Notes: generated by a model from the sequence alone, not told the origin. Shown: positions 35,298-46,664, numbered from the stretch's first letter. The stretch is DNA of 64,000 nucleotides from Spongilla lacustris (GCA_949361645.1 OX442417.1:2857026-2921025), one strand, 5' to 3'. Numbers and translations are program-made.

Positions 35298-36317
35298 CTA
35301 GTCATTCCCTGAATTACTGATATCACTATCTTGTAGGTAAAGGCGATGGTACTTCCTAGGACAATACATATGGGAGCAACACTTGCAGAGAGCAGTTTGT
35401 TCACTGCCGCTGATGATGTTGAAAGAGTACAGGTAGAGAAGCAGGTCACAGGACAGTACCAGTCTTCCCAAAGGGGTCCCCACTGCATACAACATGACCA
35501 CAGCGTATGGTGAATCATAGGAGTTATGATAATTGATGATCGCCCGAGTAACGATTTCGGGAACGATTAGAGAGGAAGAGAGAATTATGCACAGGAGCAG
35601 AAGCGCGACCTCCTTGGCCCTTTTGCGGTGGTGATAGCTCATGTCCCTGTGCTTGCAGGCGGCATGACAGAGGACCACATTTGTGATAACAGTTAGAACA
35701 ACAATCGCCGCGCTGATGAAAAAGGTTGGAACGTAGTTTAGACTGAGTTGGTATACAAATCCGACGTCTGTACAGTTGTTTAGATTGTCCAAACTGATGA
35801 TCCAACACCACGCCCCAGATAACCCATAGGTGTGGTCTTTGTATGGCAGCCAGTTTATAATCGGGGGAGACACGATACTGATTATCACGAATGTCACTTC
35901 TAGCACCAGCTGGTACCTCTGACTGAATTTACGGAGGCAGAAATTTGGCGCCAAGTGCACGTGCTTTCGAAGGATGGCCAAGTGGAGGACGACAATGATC
36001 GAGAAGGTGAAGAAAAGTTCAGTAATGGACGCCCACTGGGTTAGGAACCCTAGGGCCGCGCAGACACCGTCGTGCGTTACGTAGTTGGTGAATATCCTGT
36101 CGACTCCGCACGCAAGTGCCAACAGGTAGGCCTCCGTAGCCAGTACGAGGTACAGGTATTGCCTCTGGGTGGCGGTCTTGAACAATTTGCGGGCACAGAT
36201 GAGCCCCAAAATCGGCAGGCCGAGTGTCAGGCATATCAGGGAGGTAGCAAAGCGCGCCACGGCCAAGTGGTAGATCTGCGTATCTGTTGTTTCGTTATCG
36301 CAAATGTCGCGGTGCAT
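35298..36317 (-). CDS. seven-transmembrane receptor, cAMP-receptor-like (copy A), intronless
   Basis: An intact 339-residue frame with seven hydrophobic segments at about residues 18-42, 53-75, 84-115, 134-157, 190-217, 235-262 and 270-300. The extracellular N terminus is short (about 16 residues) with an NET glycosylation sequon. Extracellular loop 2 contains TYGLSGAWCWI, closely recalling the YG.AG.WCWI motif of Dictyostelium cAMP receptors (class E, Dicty_CAR). Its Cys can pair with Cys86 at the top of TM3. There is no DRY motif. The basic third loop HRDMSYHHRKRAKE fits G-protein contact. The Cys-rich tail (CKCCSHMYC) could be palmitoylated. Ligand unknown. A near-identical gene in the same orientation lies about 10 kb away, but the C-terminal tails differ completely after SGSEQ. 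An adhesion-like 7TM family is the alternative. Confidence 0.85.
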   Translation of the reverse strand: MHRDICDNETTDTQIYHLAVARFATSLICLTLGLPILGLICARKLFKTATQRQYLYLVLATEAYLLALACGVDRIFTNYVTHDGVCAALGFLTQWASITELFFTFSIIVVLHLAILRKHVHLAPNFCLRKFSQRYQLVLEVTFVIISIVSPPIINWLPYKDHTYGLSGAWCWIISLDNLNNCTDVGFVYQLSLNYVPTFFISAAIVVLTVITNVVLCHAACKHRDMSYHHRKRAKEVALLLLCIILSSSLIVPEIVTRAIINYHNSYDSPYAVVMLYAVGTPLGRLVLSCDLLLYLYSFNIISGSEQTALCKCCSHMYCPRKYHRLYLQDSDISNSGND

Positions 36318-39028
36318 AGCTAGCTAGTCTAGTAGCGCCGTTAATTATAGTCACGCGGGTTTAATTAGTGTTATTGTCAATGGTTAACGGTTAGATATTG
36401 TGATCGTGAATTCGCCCGCAGAATTCGTTCCAGCACAGCAATGAACAATAGAGGTAAGGTATCTAGACTGGTGCAAGCACTACGTATACATAACAACAAT
36501 GAATACAAGTACACGTACTACCGCCGCATGCATGACGTACAAGTACATGTACATTGTAACATGCCACAGACCTCCATAGCCGCATAGCTGCTCATGCAGG
36601 CCAGGGCAATTTCTGTGCATTTATTCTCATGTAGGATATATAGTTCTGTTATTTTATGTGCGTTATGAGTATTCTTTTTTGCTCACGTGTTAATCAATAT
36701 CAGTTTCATTCATTTTGGATTTCTGCCTTGATGCAGCTCATCAACAGCCAATAGGTTATTTAGCCAATGCTATTCCTTATGTCCGGTCCTCATTATATAA
36801 CGAGGCCGCCAACCATCTCTGTACAGTACCCAGTTGAGGGTACATGGCCTTATACCTTAATCAATGATGGGTGCCCCAGCATATTGCATATACCAGAAAC
36901 TAATTGCTTAGGTCATATTATTAATTATGTACTGTGTCGATATCAAGCTCCCCATCCAAACAACCCATCAGAGGACTCACCCACACGGTATACCTCTATC
37001 CCCATCCACCCACCCAGCAACATCTTCCATTGTACCGTCTTAGATATAGATCGAGTACCCTTGTGGCGTTTGTCCAACTGCTGTCCTTCTCGAATTTCAG
37101 TCGGGCTGTGTGGTATTAAGTCACGTGATGTATAGATGTATATGAATTAGCCGCCATGGGAGTTTAAAAAGCAACTTCAGTATATATTGGTATACATGTA
37201 GATTAAATAGACGACGTACCTGGGTCGTCTATGCTTCTGGCTACATTACATGCAACAGATTTGTAAAAGTTGAGCAGTGATATTGCACGACCACATACCA
37301 TTCCGTACCTGAAACAAGCTTTTATTTAATAATGCGCATGATACCGTATGCATAATAGAAACATTACTGAATGTTTTAGAGTGCTGCAATCTAAAGTAAA
37401 TATTATGACACGTTACATCTTTCCGTGATAAAATTTGCAAGGTGAATGAACACCGTATTACTGCCGGCACGTTTCCAATCAAACTGAAACATTTAGATTT
37501 CATGTACAATGTACATGTAGTGACAGTCTTTTATACTAGCACCTCAGTTACATCTCTTTTTGAATCCTAAATAGCTGTATAAGCAGTATGTAAGCTCTAA
37601 ATGCTTCAAGCTGTGACCGACCTGGCTCTTTGATACATTATGATTTAGAAAAAAAATCTGGATAAGTCTGTACAAGTCTTTTAATTATTTCAAATTAGCT
37701 CACTCTAGGGAAAAGTATGATTTAATGAATACTATACATCAACCATCTACAGTCGCCTTAGCCTCATCCTTATGAGGCAGAATGCCAGGGCAATTTTGGC
37801 CAGATGTGTCTCACCAACTACATCTTGTGACTTTTAGTTGTAGTGTTTTAATAAGCAGTTGTGAGTAAATTATAATTGTAATACTATAATAGTAGAACAC
37901 ATGATCAAGTAAGATTAATTACCATCCATTCCTTAAATAATGTCCGTTATGACATGATGGTCAATTGAAGAAAGGTTTATCCCAGGACCTTGGTTAATAA
38001 TGTATATCTCTATGGCATATTTTAGCCCTGAACTTTGGGTGCTGAATATACAAGTCTGACATTTGATAACTCCACACCACCAATCCAGCAATGAGGATTT
38101 ATTGAGCTAAGAATATTATGATTTAGCAATGCATATTTGTGCACATACAGGTTCAGATGTACTAGCAGGATGTACATGTATTTGTGCAGTGCATGCAAAC
38201 ACTCCTACATCCAGGTAAACAGAGAAATCACTTATATTACAGAAGGAAATGTTAGCTCAAGATTAGCTAGACAAGAGTTTGATACTGCAGAAGCCAAAGT
38301 TGTAAATGGTATGTACATGTAATGCATGCTATAAGCAAAGGCATGCAGGCAGTAAAATGTGTATCAAAATTTGTACGTTTGTATTTAGGTGTTTTTTATG
38401 ATTATATATACTTATTTAGTACCAGTGCTGCATGGAATGTAACATACTTGTGCCTACTGTCATTTCAAACAAATTTACATTTTTGATCAAGGAATGCTGA
38501 TGATGCTTACATCCTTGCACATGAATACACAGTCGATTATTCATTTCTAGAGTACAAATGATCAAAAATTAAAATATGTAATGCCTTTTGGTATTTGTTA
38601 AGCAAGATTGGTGATGTGTTTAAATCAGGGAATTACGTATACCAATACAAGCTGTCAGAGGTATACCAGTATCGAAAGATGTCGGAGTTGTGTTTATGTG
38701 ATATTACTTTTTCAGGCTATGATCGTATTGATCTCAAATATGAGATTTCCGCCATGCATTGTATCAACAAATGTTCACCACTTGTCAAGGAATTTTAATA
38801 CACAATGCTCATGTACATGTATGTGTGTGAGTATTGGTGTCAATGAGCATTTCAAGAATGACAGCTTTGACAATGAAGGAGCTACTGAGTAAAGGCGTCA
38901 ATGTGCTCCGTGTACTGCCTTTGGGAGATATACGTATTTGAAATACCATCATATCAGTTGTACAAGTGCTGCAAGTCCATATAAGGATTGTATTAAAGGT
39001 TTCCCAGACTTTGTAAATGATGAAATAA
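36318..39028. other. gene-free interval
   Basis: Upstream of receptor copy A. Only short chance frames (up to about 120 codons, proline-rich at 36767-37135) and no recognisable element. The receptor promoter must lie at its left end, but I see no diagnostic site. Confidence 0.5.
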
Positions 39029-39165
39029 AATGTTATGAGGGGGGGCGTTTTACCCTGGAGGGGGACTAGTGCATAATGTCTGAGGGGACATTGTGTACTA
39101 GTGCAAAACCTCGGGGGTGACAAATATGAGGGGGGGGGGGGGAGGGTGGGAGGGGACATTGTACA
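39029..39165. mobile_element. G-rich phrase-repeat sequence, possible solo end of the CCGG/TGTC family
   Basis: Repeated phrases GGGGGACTAGTGCATAATGT, GGGGACATTGTGTACTAGTG and GGGGACATTGTACACTA, plus an interrupted G run (39130-39142), resemble the phrase-repeat ends at 9225 and 49978. The outer edge (GATACCAGC) is only a weak match to the reverse complement of CCGGTGTC. Tentative. Confidence 0.4.
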
Positions 39166-40394
39166 CTAAGATACCAGCATCCTCAAAGTCAAGGACTTGA
39201 GGAAAGAGGTAATGTGAAGTGGAGGAAATGATAGTTTTAAAATTCAAATCAATGGAAACTTAAATGAAGTCTTGGGCTATAGTTGTCTACATGTACGTGA
39301 AATTCAATGCAAGTAAGTAATTTATGCATGCAAGACCAATTAAAATCTTGATGTAATAATTTGTCTTCACGGATCCCATCGTCTAATATTGTAGAGTTTA
39401 AAGACGGGTGTACGAATCTGCTTTCAAAATGAAAATCGGACTTAAAAGAAAAAAGATATAATGGTTTTTTTAAAGGGGCGAAGGGGGTGGTACCCCCTGC
39501 TAAAATTACATTTTAAGAAAAATTCACGTGTTTTTTAAATCTTTTTTTCTTTCGCTTCGAATTTACATGGGAGTTGCATGATTCTATTTCTCTCACCTAA
39601 AGGACTTCACTGAGATCCCACATACAATCGCTAGACACTTGTGAAACAGGCAGCGAACGATTTAACATTTAACCCTCTTGTGGTAGTTTCCTAATTTGGT
39701 TAGCTTTGGATTGTGATAGGTGTGGCAAGAGACCACAGAGATGAACATGCAGAAAATGCAGCAATCGCAGCCACCTGCAGAAAAGAGGCAGCGGCTCCTG
39801 TGCACGAGCGCTGCAAATGCCGAGGAAACCCGTTGGCAATGAATCCGTTGCCGTTGCTTGCGAGGAATCCGTTCATAGACAGTAGTGTAGCGGAGCAGAA
39901 CCAGAGGTTGCCTAAGGCTAAGCCGTTCTGTCGGGGGTATTTGCCAGATGTGCCTTCGCCCTTCGTCCAAAACTGGGCATTTGCAGTTCACAAGGTGGAT
40001 CTAGTAAATGGTGCAAAAAAAAAAAACTGTCCATTTGCCTGTATAGAGCTGTGGGAAAAGGTTCACTTGCCAATGCAATCCATACACCAACAGACCTGTT
40101 CCATGTCGTCAAATATGCCTGAGCACAACAGGGACTGTATACGCCACTATGTGTGGGAGCTACCACGTACTATACTCAGACCACATGCAGTTAGGGTGTG
40201 TAACCTCCCCTGAAAAATGAAAATCGATTTTTCCGAATACTTTTAAAACACTAATCGATTTTTCAGGTTTTTCTGGATCTGAAAATCGATTTTTCCGAAT
40301 ACTTGAAAAAAGAAAATCGATTTTTCCGAATAGGTTTTGACAATTTGCCAGCCGAATACCTAGGTTATTCAGGTTCTCTGCTCACTGAGCCACC

Positions 40395-40780
40395 TAAATG
40401 TACACATCACACCAGAGACCCTCCTGCAGCTACCCACATCACACCAGATACCCTCAGCACACTAACACACCTACCCCCATCACACCAGATGCCCTCAGCA
40501 TACTAACACACCTACCCCCATCACACCAGATGCCCTCATCACACTAACACACCTACCCCCACCACACCAGATGCCCTCATCACACTAACACACCTACCCC
40601 CACCACACCAGATGCCCTCATCACACAAACACACCTACCCCCACCACACCAAATGCCCTCATGAGTACACCAGACACCCTACTACAACTACCCACATTAC
40701 ACCAAATTAGTACCCTCAGCATGCATCCACAGCTACCCCACATCACACCAGATGCACTCAGCACACAACCACAGCTACCT
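40395..40780. repeat. 42-bp minisatellite inside the hAT-like element
   Basis: About eight tandem units built on CATCACACCAGATGCCCTCA followed by CACACTAACACACCTACCCCC; the central units are nearly identical and the outer ones degenerate. Confidence 0.85.
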
Positions 40781-41310
40781 ACATAGGCCTAAATCGCTTG
40801 GCCTAACCACATACCTAGTTGGGCGTGTCCCGACCTAAGTTAGCGTGGCCACGCTGAGGTCTACCTATATACAGTTGTACACATCGCACTTGATGCCAAA
40901 AGAATAGACGTTTACGCACCACCAGCCATGCAGCCTCCATTTCACCATCGCGAGTTTTGAAAATACCAAAGTAGGCTTAGGCCTACAAGTACGATCGCGG
41001 CAAATTATATCAGCTCAGAGAGATTGATGCAAGAAACCAGCTCGTTGGAAATGCACTAAGCGAACTAACTTTGACTTGTAGCTGGAGCTGTCCGTCGTCA
41101 TGACACGTGATGAGGGATATCTTATCTCTTTTGGCTAGTTCGAATTACTGCCCGACGGTACATGTATTATAATGGACGAGATCAAGGTTTGATCTCGTCC
41201 CCACGTACATATTTTTAGACTATAGCATAATGGAATCTCGCAATCTGATTGGTCTATTGCAGGTACCATATTTTTCGTAGAGACCTCGTTATAGCGTAAT
41301 CGCGTCCTCT

Positions 41311-41713
41311 AAATGCCAGCGGGCGGGTATTCTACGGTAGAATACCCGCCCTCTGGCACTTAGAATACCCGCCCGCTGGCACTTAGAATACCCGCGGTCT
41401 GGGGACCAGAGTTGATTTTATAGTACTGGCTCGAACATACGGAAAATTTATCGCAGAGTTAGGAACACTGTTGGTCTTAATAGCCCTCACGGATTTCATT
41501 TATCGAACTGGGCAGGTCTTAACTAATTGAATGTTTTTTTTATTTAAAAAGGTAAAATGGCGCTATATGAACACCAACAGTTTTCCGCGATGAACATGCC
41601 TTATTTTCCGTATCTTCGAAGTGGTAGACTGATATCGGAGTACATGCTCTAGTATCTTCCTGTACAACAATTGAGTCGGGTCACCAGACTTGAGTACCCG
41701 CCCTCTAGCATTC
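41311..41713. mobile_element. possible nested TIR element with GGGCGGGTATTC arms
   Basis: The left region (41316-41400) holds inverted and direct copies of GCCAGCGGGCGGGTATTC, including a hairpin at 41321-41352 and two direct copies of CTGGCACTTAGAATACCCGC. The reverse complement of 41692-41712 (AATGCTAGAGGGCGGGTACT) matches the same unit. Boundaries and target duplication are uncertain. An unrelated hairpin, GGACGAGATC/GATCTCGTCC, lies just outside at 41174-41200. Confidence 0.4.
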
Positions 41714-41895
41714 TACTTCGCGAGTCACGACGGCAAGTCTTCGCTAGGGTTTTTTTGAACCCTCAGTCTCAGTCGTCAACAAGCAAGTCAATTTTTTTTA
41801 CCGTTGATACGGAAACCACGCATGCGCAATATAATTTTAACGGTACAATAAGTACGTAAACATAGGCGTTGCATTAGTTAGACACTGTCACCTTC

Positions 41896-42000
41896 GGGAT
41901 CCACGTGATTTAGAATCCCTCGAGCCCTTAGTAGCGCCCTCGCTACCGCTCGGGACGCTACAGCCCAGGGCCCTCGGGGATTCTAAATCACGTAGATCCC
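41896..42000. mobile_element. palindromic MITE (nested)
   Basis: About 30-base arms, GGGATCCACGTGATTTAGAA and the inverse TTCTAAATCACGTAGATCCC, continue through CCC.CGAG; the GC-rich loop contains TAGCG..CGCTA. It lies within the hAT-like insertion. No target duplication was recognised. Confidence 0.6.
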
Positions 42001-43588
42001 TCAGTTCCAGTATACCGGTCACGGCTGTTACAATTCCATTGAAACGTGGACATTAGGTTCACGTCCGCTGAGAATATTAAGTACCTAGCAACATGGCTAA
42101 TTTGTTCCATAGCAACGCCTACCTTGGAAAGAAACCCTTTTTTCTAGGCTTCTAATCGCTAGGTTTCACGAAGTAACAGGACAGGTGGACAGAGAAAGCA
42201 GTTGGTAAACGTCGGTGCATTTTGCTAGTCATAAAAACATTTTGGACTTCCGCTATACAGATTAATACGGGAGGATCCTCGTAAGACGTCGTGGGAACAT
42301 TTCATGTTTTTGGCTAAACCTCCAGATGATCTTGTGTGAAAACGATAGGGGATAGTGGAATTTTTGTCGTCAATACGTTACTACTCGATTTAGTGTGTGA
42401 GTTGTGAACGTCGGAATAAGTTGCTTTTTAACATGGATTCATTACGTGTCCTGTGGAGCTCAAGCACACGACGCCTACGTGTGCGTTTGCTCAGCTATGT
42501 GATGGGCGCTTTTGGCACTGTTACACGATCAACGGCTGTAAGTGCAAGTTAAAGAAAAATAAGCTTACTGTTCCTCCAGTTATAATGCAAATGCAAATAC
42601 CATTCTGTGTACAATGGTATGCACAAGCTGCATTTCCTCTTTGTTCACCTTGATTGTTCAGTGCAAGTATGTGTGTGTCATAATTAACAGCTCTCACCAT
42701 TTAGCAGCAGCTGAACCAGGACACTGGCTTTACGTATACTGAGTTGTGTGCACTCCAGTGGAGTGGTGTCATAGCAGCAGGGACGAAATGAACCTCTCAG
42801 GCGGATCCATTCAGCCAGACAGCGAGTACACACAAGTCTGCTGGTCATGTGGCAACCTCAACACACTGAGGCAAATTGGACAGTTCAGCTGACTAATGGC
42901 AAAGAGTAGCTGTGTATTGGCCAATGGTGGTTGAATTGAATTTTTTATGGTGCTATGGTCACGATGTGCTCTACAACTTGGGCTGGAGTGTTGCCAGATA
43001 TCTCAGCTAGGGGCCATTGTGCCTTTGGAGGTATACCCTTATAAGTCTCACATGCAAGGGGATTTCCCTTCATAGTTCATACATGTACCCAGACAAGCTG
43101 CAGATTTCTGCAGGACAGTCACAGAGGCGATAGTGACGTGCCCCTAAGCCACCTCCTGAATGACATGTTAGAGCATGGTGATCAGATGGCCTGCCTCATC
43201 CAATCAGGAGGAGCAAAGAGGACAAATCACTATTAGTGTGACCTAGAACAAGGCCGGCTTGTGCCTCATCAGCTTCCAGGGGAGAAATTTGGATTTCAAA
43301 TTTATGTGATACATGGTTTCCAGGGCCAAATAGCAGTCATAATAAGGTTTCAGACCACATTTATAAGGTTTCTTGTATAAGGCAGCTGTTGTAACAGTTA
43401 GGTGGCAACCTGTTGCACAACATTGCATTGGTGGGTGGATCTGATGGCTGTTGCAATAATAGCACTGCATACATGCAGAGGTATCGTTTTTTTAGCTGCA
43501 GCTGGTTTTGCGCACCCACACACCCTACGCAACTCATTCAATTTGCACCTGTGTACTGCAGGCTCCATAGATCCTGTGGTGTGCAGTT

Positions 43589-43743
43589 AGTTGGGCGTAG
43601 CCCGACCTTCACGTATTGGTGGAAGGTCGGGTATCAAGCCTATACCTGGATTTGTACCTATCAGAATGAGATGGGTACAAATCCGGGTATAGGCTTGATA
43701 CCCGACCTTCCGCTAATACGCGAAGATCGGGCTACGCCCAACT
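43589..43743. mobile_element. 155-bp near-perfect palindromic MITE (nested), TSD GCAGTT
   Basis: The arms begin AGTTGGGCGTAGCCCGACCT and pair along almost the full length, through GGAAGGTCGGGTATCAAGCC and TGGATTTGTACC, around a loop of about 20 bases near 43660. GCAGTT flanks both ends (43583-43588 and 43744-43749), possibly as a 6- or 7-bp target duplication. A related single arm occurs at 40821-40842. It is non-coding. Confidence 0.75.
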
Positions 43744-44507
43744 GCAGTTCGATTATTCATATTTACATCGTAGCGGTCGAATAGGAATTAAGACCCGTTA
43801 TAGACCGTGTAGTAACTTATTTTATGCATAGAAATACTCACCATAGCTGGCTTGCTTCGTGCAAAGTTTTTGAACCTGATTTATCTGGAGGATTGGGAGT
43901 ACAACCGCTTAGAAAACATGCTATTTTCAACCCCTCGTTAAGTCCCTTTATGCGCGTAAGCTGTAGCATCTTGTAACAAGCTGTTTTCAATTGCGCCTAT
44001 ATTTACGTAGTATTTCGAATATGTGTGCGACACCATTCATGTAATGGTTTTTATTTTGCTTCCATGGTTTTTGCATAAAATATCTCCAAAGTTGGTGATT
44101 TCATAATGAGGTTTGTGTACGCCATTTTAAATATATACCGTAATTCAGTTAACACAATCTAATTGTAAAACCTAATGGCACATACGTAACAGCCGTGCGG
44201 TAAAGTAACAACAGTGACGTTAATTAACTTCAAATTAGAAGTAATTATTGTCGTACATGTAACATCGTAAACGGGTATCCGGATATCATCATAAAATTGT
44301 ATCCGAATAATGGGCGAATTGTCGATGCGGACGACGAATACCTAAGTACCTCCGAATGGAGATGCACAAACCGGTTATTTCGAATAGAACAAATCCAATA
44401 ATCGATTTTTCCGAGTAATGCTAAATTACTATTCGAACGGATAGGTTTTTGCGAGTATCCGAATAACCCGAATAACCTGATAACCGGTTACACACCCTAC
44501 ATGCAGT

Positions 44508-45251
44508 CTATTCACCCAGGTCAAAAATTGACAGAGCCGGAGGAGGCTGCGAAGTTTGCCATCCACAAAGAGGAGTACCTAGGAGTACTGGGCAAAGAGT
44601 ATACAGCAAAGGATCAGGAGAAGAGGCTAAAGATAGACCTCACCAGGTTGAAGGATGATGCTGCATCTAGATCTGTTACCAATCCCTCCCTCAGCTCTTG
44701 CAGGCTATAGCTAATGTTGTGATAAGGCATTATGTATTCATTGTAACGTCAGTGCTGATTGTGGTTACGCGTGTTTGAGAAAGGGGCGTAGGGGGTGGTG
44801 GGTACCCTTTTAAGAAATCTGACGATGGGTGGTCAAGAAATATTCCTTGCCCCCGCCCCTCGCTTCATACATGTATACTTCAGCAGATACTGGTGATGGT
44901 GGACGTGGAAAAAGAGATATCTCATGGGAAATGTATTTCATATATTTGGTAGCGTTATTGGAGGCTGGCCAAGCAGCAGCACAAATTAAGGGAGACATGA
45001 AGGACTGCTCATCAGATGTGATGAACCTGACCCCACGGTCGATTATAATGAAATTCATAGCCTAATGAATTTCATATCAACATATACCGTCAGATAGTCT
45101 AGACTGACTGCTGAATGCCAGTCATCTGCTCCCCAGACTCGCATATGACCAAATTATCGAAATATTGGATATACTACGAAAATCAATAGGCCTAGTTCTG
45201 AGCCGCAAATCAGCACTGTAAATTTAGCCATGGAATGCACACAACTGTAAA
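44508..45251. other. interval with two short coding-like frames
   Basis: Immediately right of the hAT-like insertion, 44501-44710 reads SIHPGQKLTEPEEAAKFAI, HKEEYLGVLGKEYTAKDQEK and RLKIDLTRLKDDA, a charged helical composition. In that frame the sequence left of the insertion is open back to a stop at 40044, so the element may have split an exon. A second frame after an AG acceptor (about 44884-45064, TGDGGRGKRDISWEMYF) may be another exon. Neither is recognised. Confidence 0.3.
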
Positions 45252-46280
45252 TTAGGTGTTCACTGAAGTACTGGTAGTATCGCCATCTTTGGCATCAAGA
45301 CGAATGTATTTCCTGTAGTTATAGGAGAAGCGCCTGCAGCTCAGAGCAATTTGTTCACTGCCGCTGATGATGTTGAAAGAGTACAGGTAGAGAAGCAGGT
45401 CACAGGACAGTATCAGTCGTCCCAAAGGGGTCCCCACCGCATACAACATGACCACAGCGTATGGTGCACCATAGGAGTTATGATAATTGATGATCGCCCG
45501 AGTAACGATTTCGGGAACGATTAGAGAGGAAGAGAGAATTATGCACAGGAGCAGAAGTGCGACCTCCTTGGCCCTTTTGCGGTGGTGATAGCTCATGTCC
45601 CTGTGCTTGCAGGCGGCATGACAGAGGACCACATTTGTGACAACAGTTAGAACAACAATCGCCGCGCTGATGAAAAAGGTTGGAACGTAGTTTAGGCTGA
45701 GCTGGTATACAAATCCGACGTCTGTACAGTTGTTTAGATTGTCCAAACTGATGATCCAACACCACGCCCCAGATAACCCATAGGTGTGGTCTTTGTATGG
45801 CAGCGAGTTTATAATCGGGGGAGACACGATACTGATTATCACGAACGTTACTTCTAGAACCAGCTGGTACCTCTGACTGAATTTACGGAGGCAGAAATTT
45901 GGCGCCAAGTGCACGTGCTTTCGAAGGATGGCCAAATGGAGGAGGACAATGACCGAGAAGGTGAAGAAAAGTTCAGTAATGGACGCCCACTGAGTTAGGA
46001 ACCCTAGGGCCGCGCAGACACCGTCGTGCGTTACGTAGTCGGTGAATATCCTGTCGACTCCGCACGCAAGTGCCAACAGGTAGGCCTCCGTAGCCAGTAC
46101 GAGGTACAGGTACTGCCTCTGGGTGGCGGTCTTGAAGAATTTGCGGGCACAGATGAGCCCCAAAATCGGCAGGCCGAGTGTCAGGCATATCAGGGAGGTA
46201 GCAAAGCGCGCCACGGCCAAGTGGTGGATCTGCGTATTTGTTGTGTCGTTATCACAAATGTCGAGGGGCATACTACACAA
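45252..46280 (-). CDS. seven-transmembrane receptor, cAMP-receptor-like (copy B), intronless
   Basis: An intact 342-residue frame with the same seven-helix layout and TYGLSGAWCWI loop as copy A. Between ICDN near the N terminus and SGSEQ after TM7, about 12 of roughly 303 residues differ, mostly conservatively (I/V, L/F, V/L). The N terminus starts MCSMPL instead of MHR, and the tail after SGSEQ (IALSCRRFSYNYRKYIRLDA then a Thr/Ser-rich end) shares nothing with copy A. Nucleotide similarity also stops at these points, so only the core was duplicated or homogenised. Shared membrane core with distinct tails suggests the same ligand with different desensitisation or signalling partners (inference). 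Confidence 0.85.
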   Translation of the reverse strand: MCSMPLDICDNDTTNTQIHHLAVARFATSLICLTLGLPILGLICARKFFKTATQRQYLYLVLATEAYLLALACGVDRIFTDYVTHDGVCAALGFLTQWASITELFFTFSVIVLLHLAILRKHVHLAPNFCLRKFSQRYQLVLEVTFVIISIVSPPIINSLPYKDHTYGLSGAWCWIISLDNLNNCTDVGFVYQLSLNYVPTFFISAAIVVLTVVTNVVLCHAACKHRDMSYHHRKRAKEVALLLLCIILSSSLIVPEIVTRAIINYHNSYGAPYAVVMLYAVGTPLGRLILSCDLLLYLYSFNIISGSEQIALSCRRFSYNYRKYIRLDAKDGDTTSTSVNT

Positions 46281-46549
46281 CTAGTCTGGGAACCAGACCG
46301 TAGAAGGTTTTGTGCCAGAGGAATGTAATTATCCTGCAGTTCGCAGTAGTATCGCGGAGACTATCAGATTGCAGCGGTCACATGACCGTCGATGAATACA
46401 TGCTGTAGTATCGTACATTTATATATTGACGAAGATATTGAGAGCGCTATCGAGATATGTGCGAAGTTTTTAGAAGGGCAGAGGCGTATTTGTGTGTCTT
46501 CCAACTGGAAGTGGGAAATCACTGTGCTATTGCCAGCTTCCCTACGCTA

Positions 46550-46664
46550 TAGTCTCGTACCCAGACCCACACTCGCAGTAGCGGATGGATTACATCACCG
46601 CTACGCGTTGCATTATACTGTAAGCGATAATGCTTACGTACGTTTGGGTCTGGGTACGAGACTA
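46550..46664. mobile_element. hairpin MITE with 9-bp target duplication (copy 2)
   Basis: Ends TAGTCTCGTACCCAGACCC and its inverse, and an internal AGCGGATGGATTACATCACC also found in copy 1 at 12048-12176. CCTACGCTA flanks both sides (46541-46549 and 46665-46673), a perfect 9-bp target duplication different in sequence from that of copy 1. The 115-base copy has a diverged centre and a shorter hairpin stem. Confidence 0.92.

Larger units (their letters stand above)
40192..44499. mobile_element. 4.3-kb hAT-like element with perfect 8-bp target duplication
   Basis: Terminal inverted repeats TAGGGTGTGTAACC (40192-40205) and GGTTACACACCCTA (44486-44499) are perfect over 14 bases. CATGCAGT flanks both sides (40184-40191 and 44500-44507), a perfect 8-bp target duplication. 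TAGGG termini and an 8-bp duplication are hAT hallmarks. Subterminal words ATCGATTTTTCCGA recur near both ends (three at 40222-40332, one at about 44402), possible transposase-binding repeats. The interior has no long open frame; it is a decayed or non-autonomous copy and a sink for a VNTR (40395-40780) and palindromic elements. It interrupts an open frame that continues on the right side (MQSIHPGQKLTEPEEAA...). Confidence 0.85.

Noticed and set aside
36767..37135. 122-codon plus-strand frame
   Set aside because: Pro/Ile/His-rich composition typical of chance frames in this sequence, no start context, no recognisable motif.
39713..40213. 166-codon plus-strand frame next to the hAT insertion
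   Set aside because: It runs into the TIR of the insertion and is in a different phase from the coding-like frame on the other side; composition is unconvincing.
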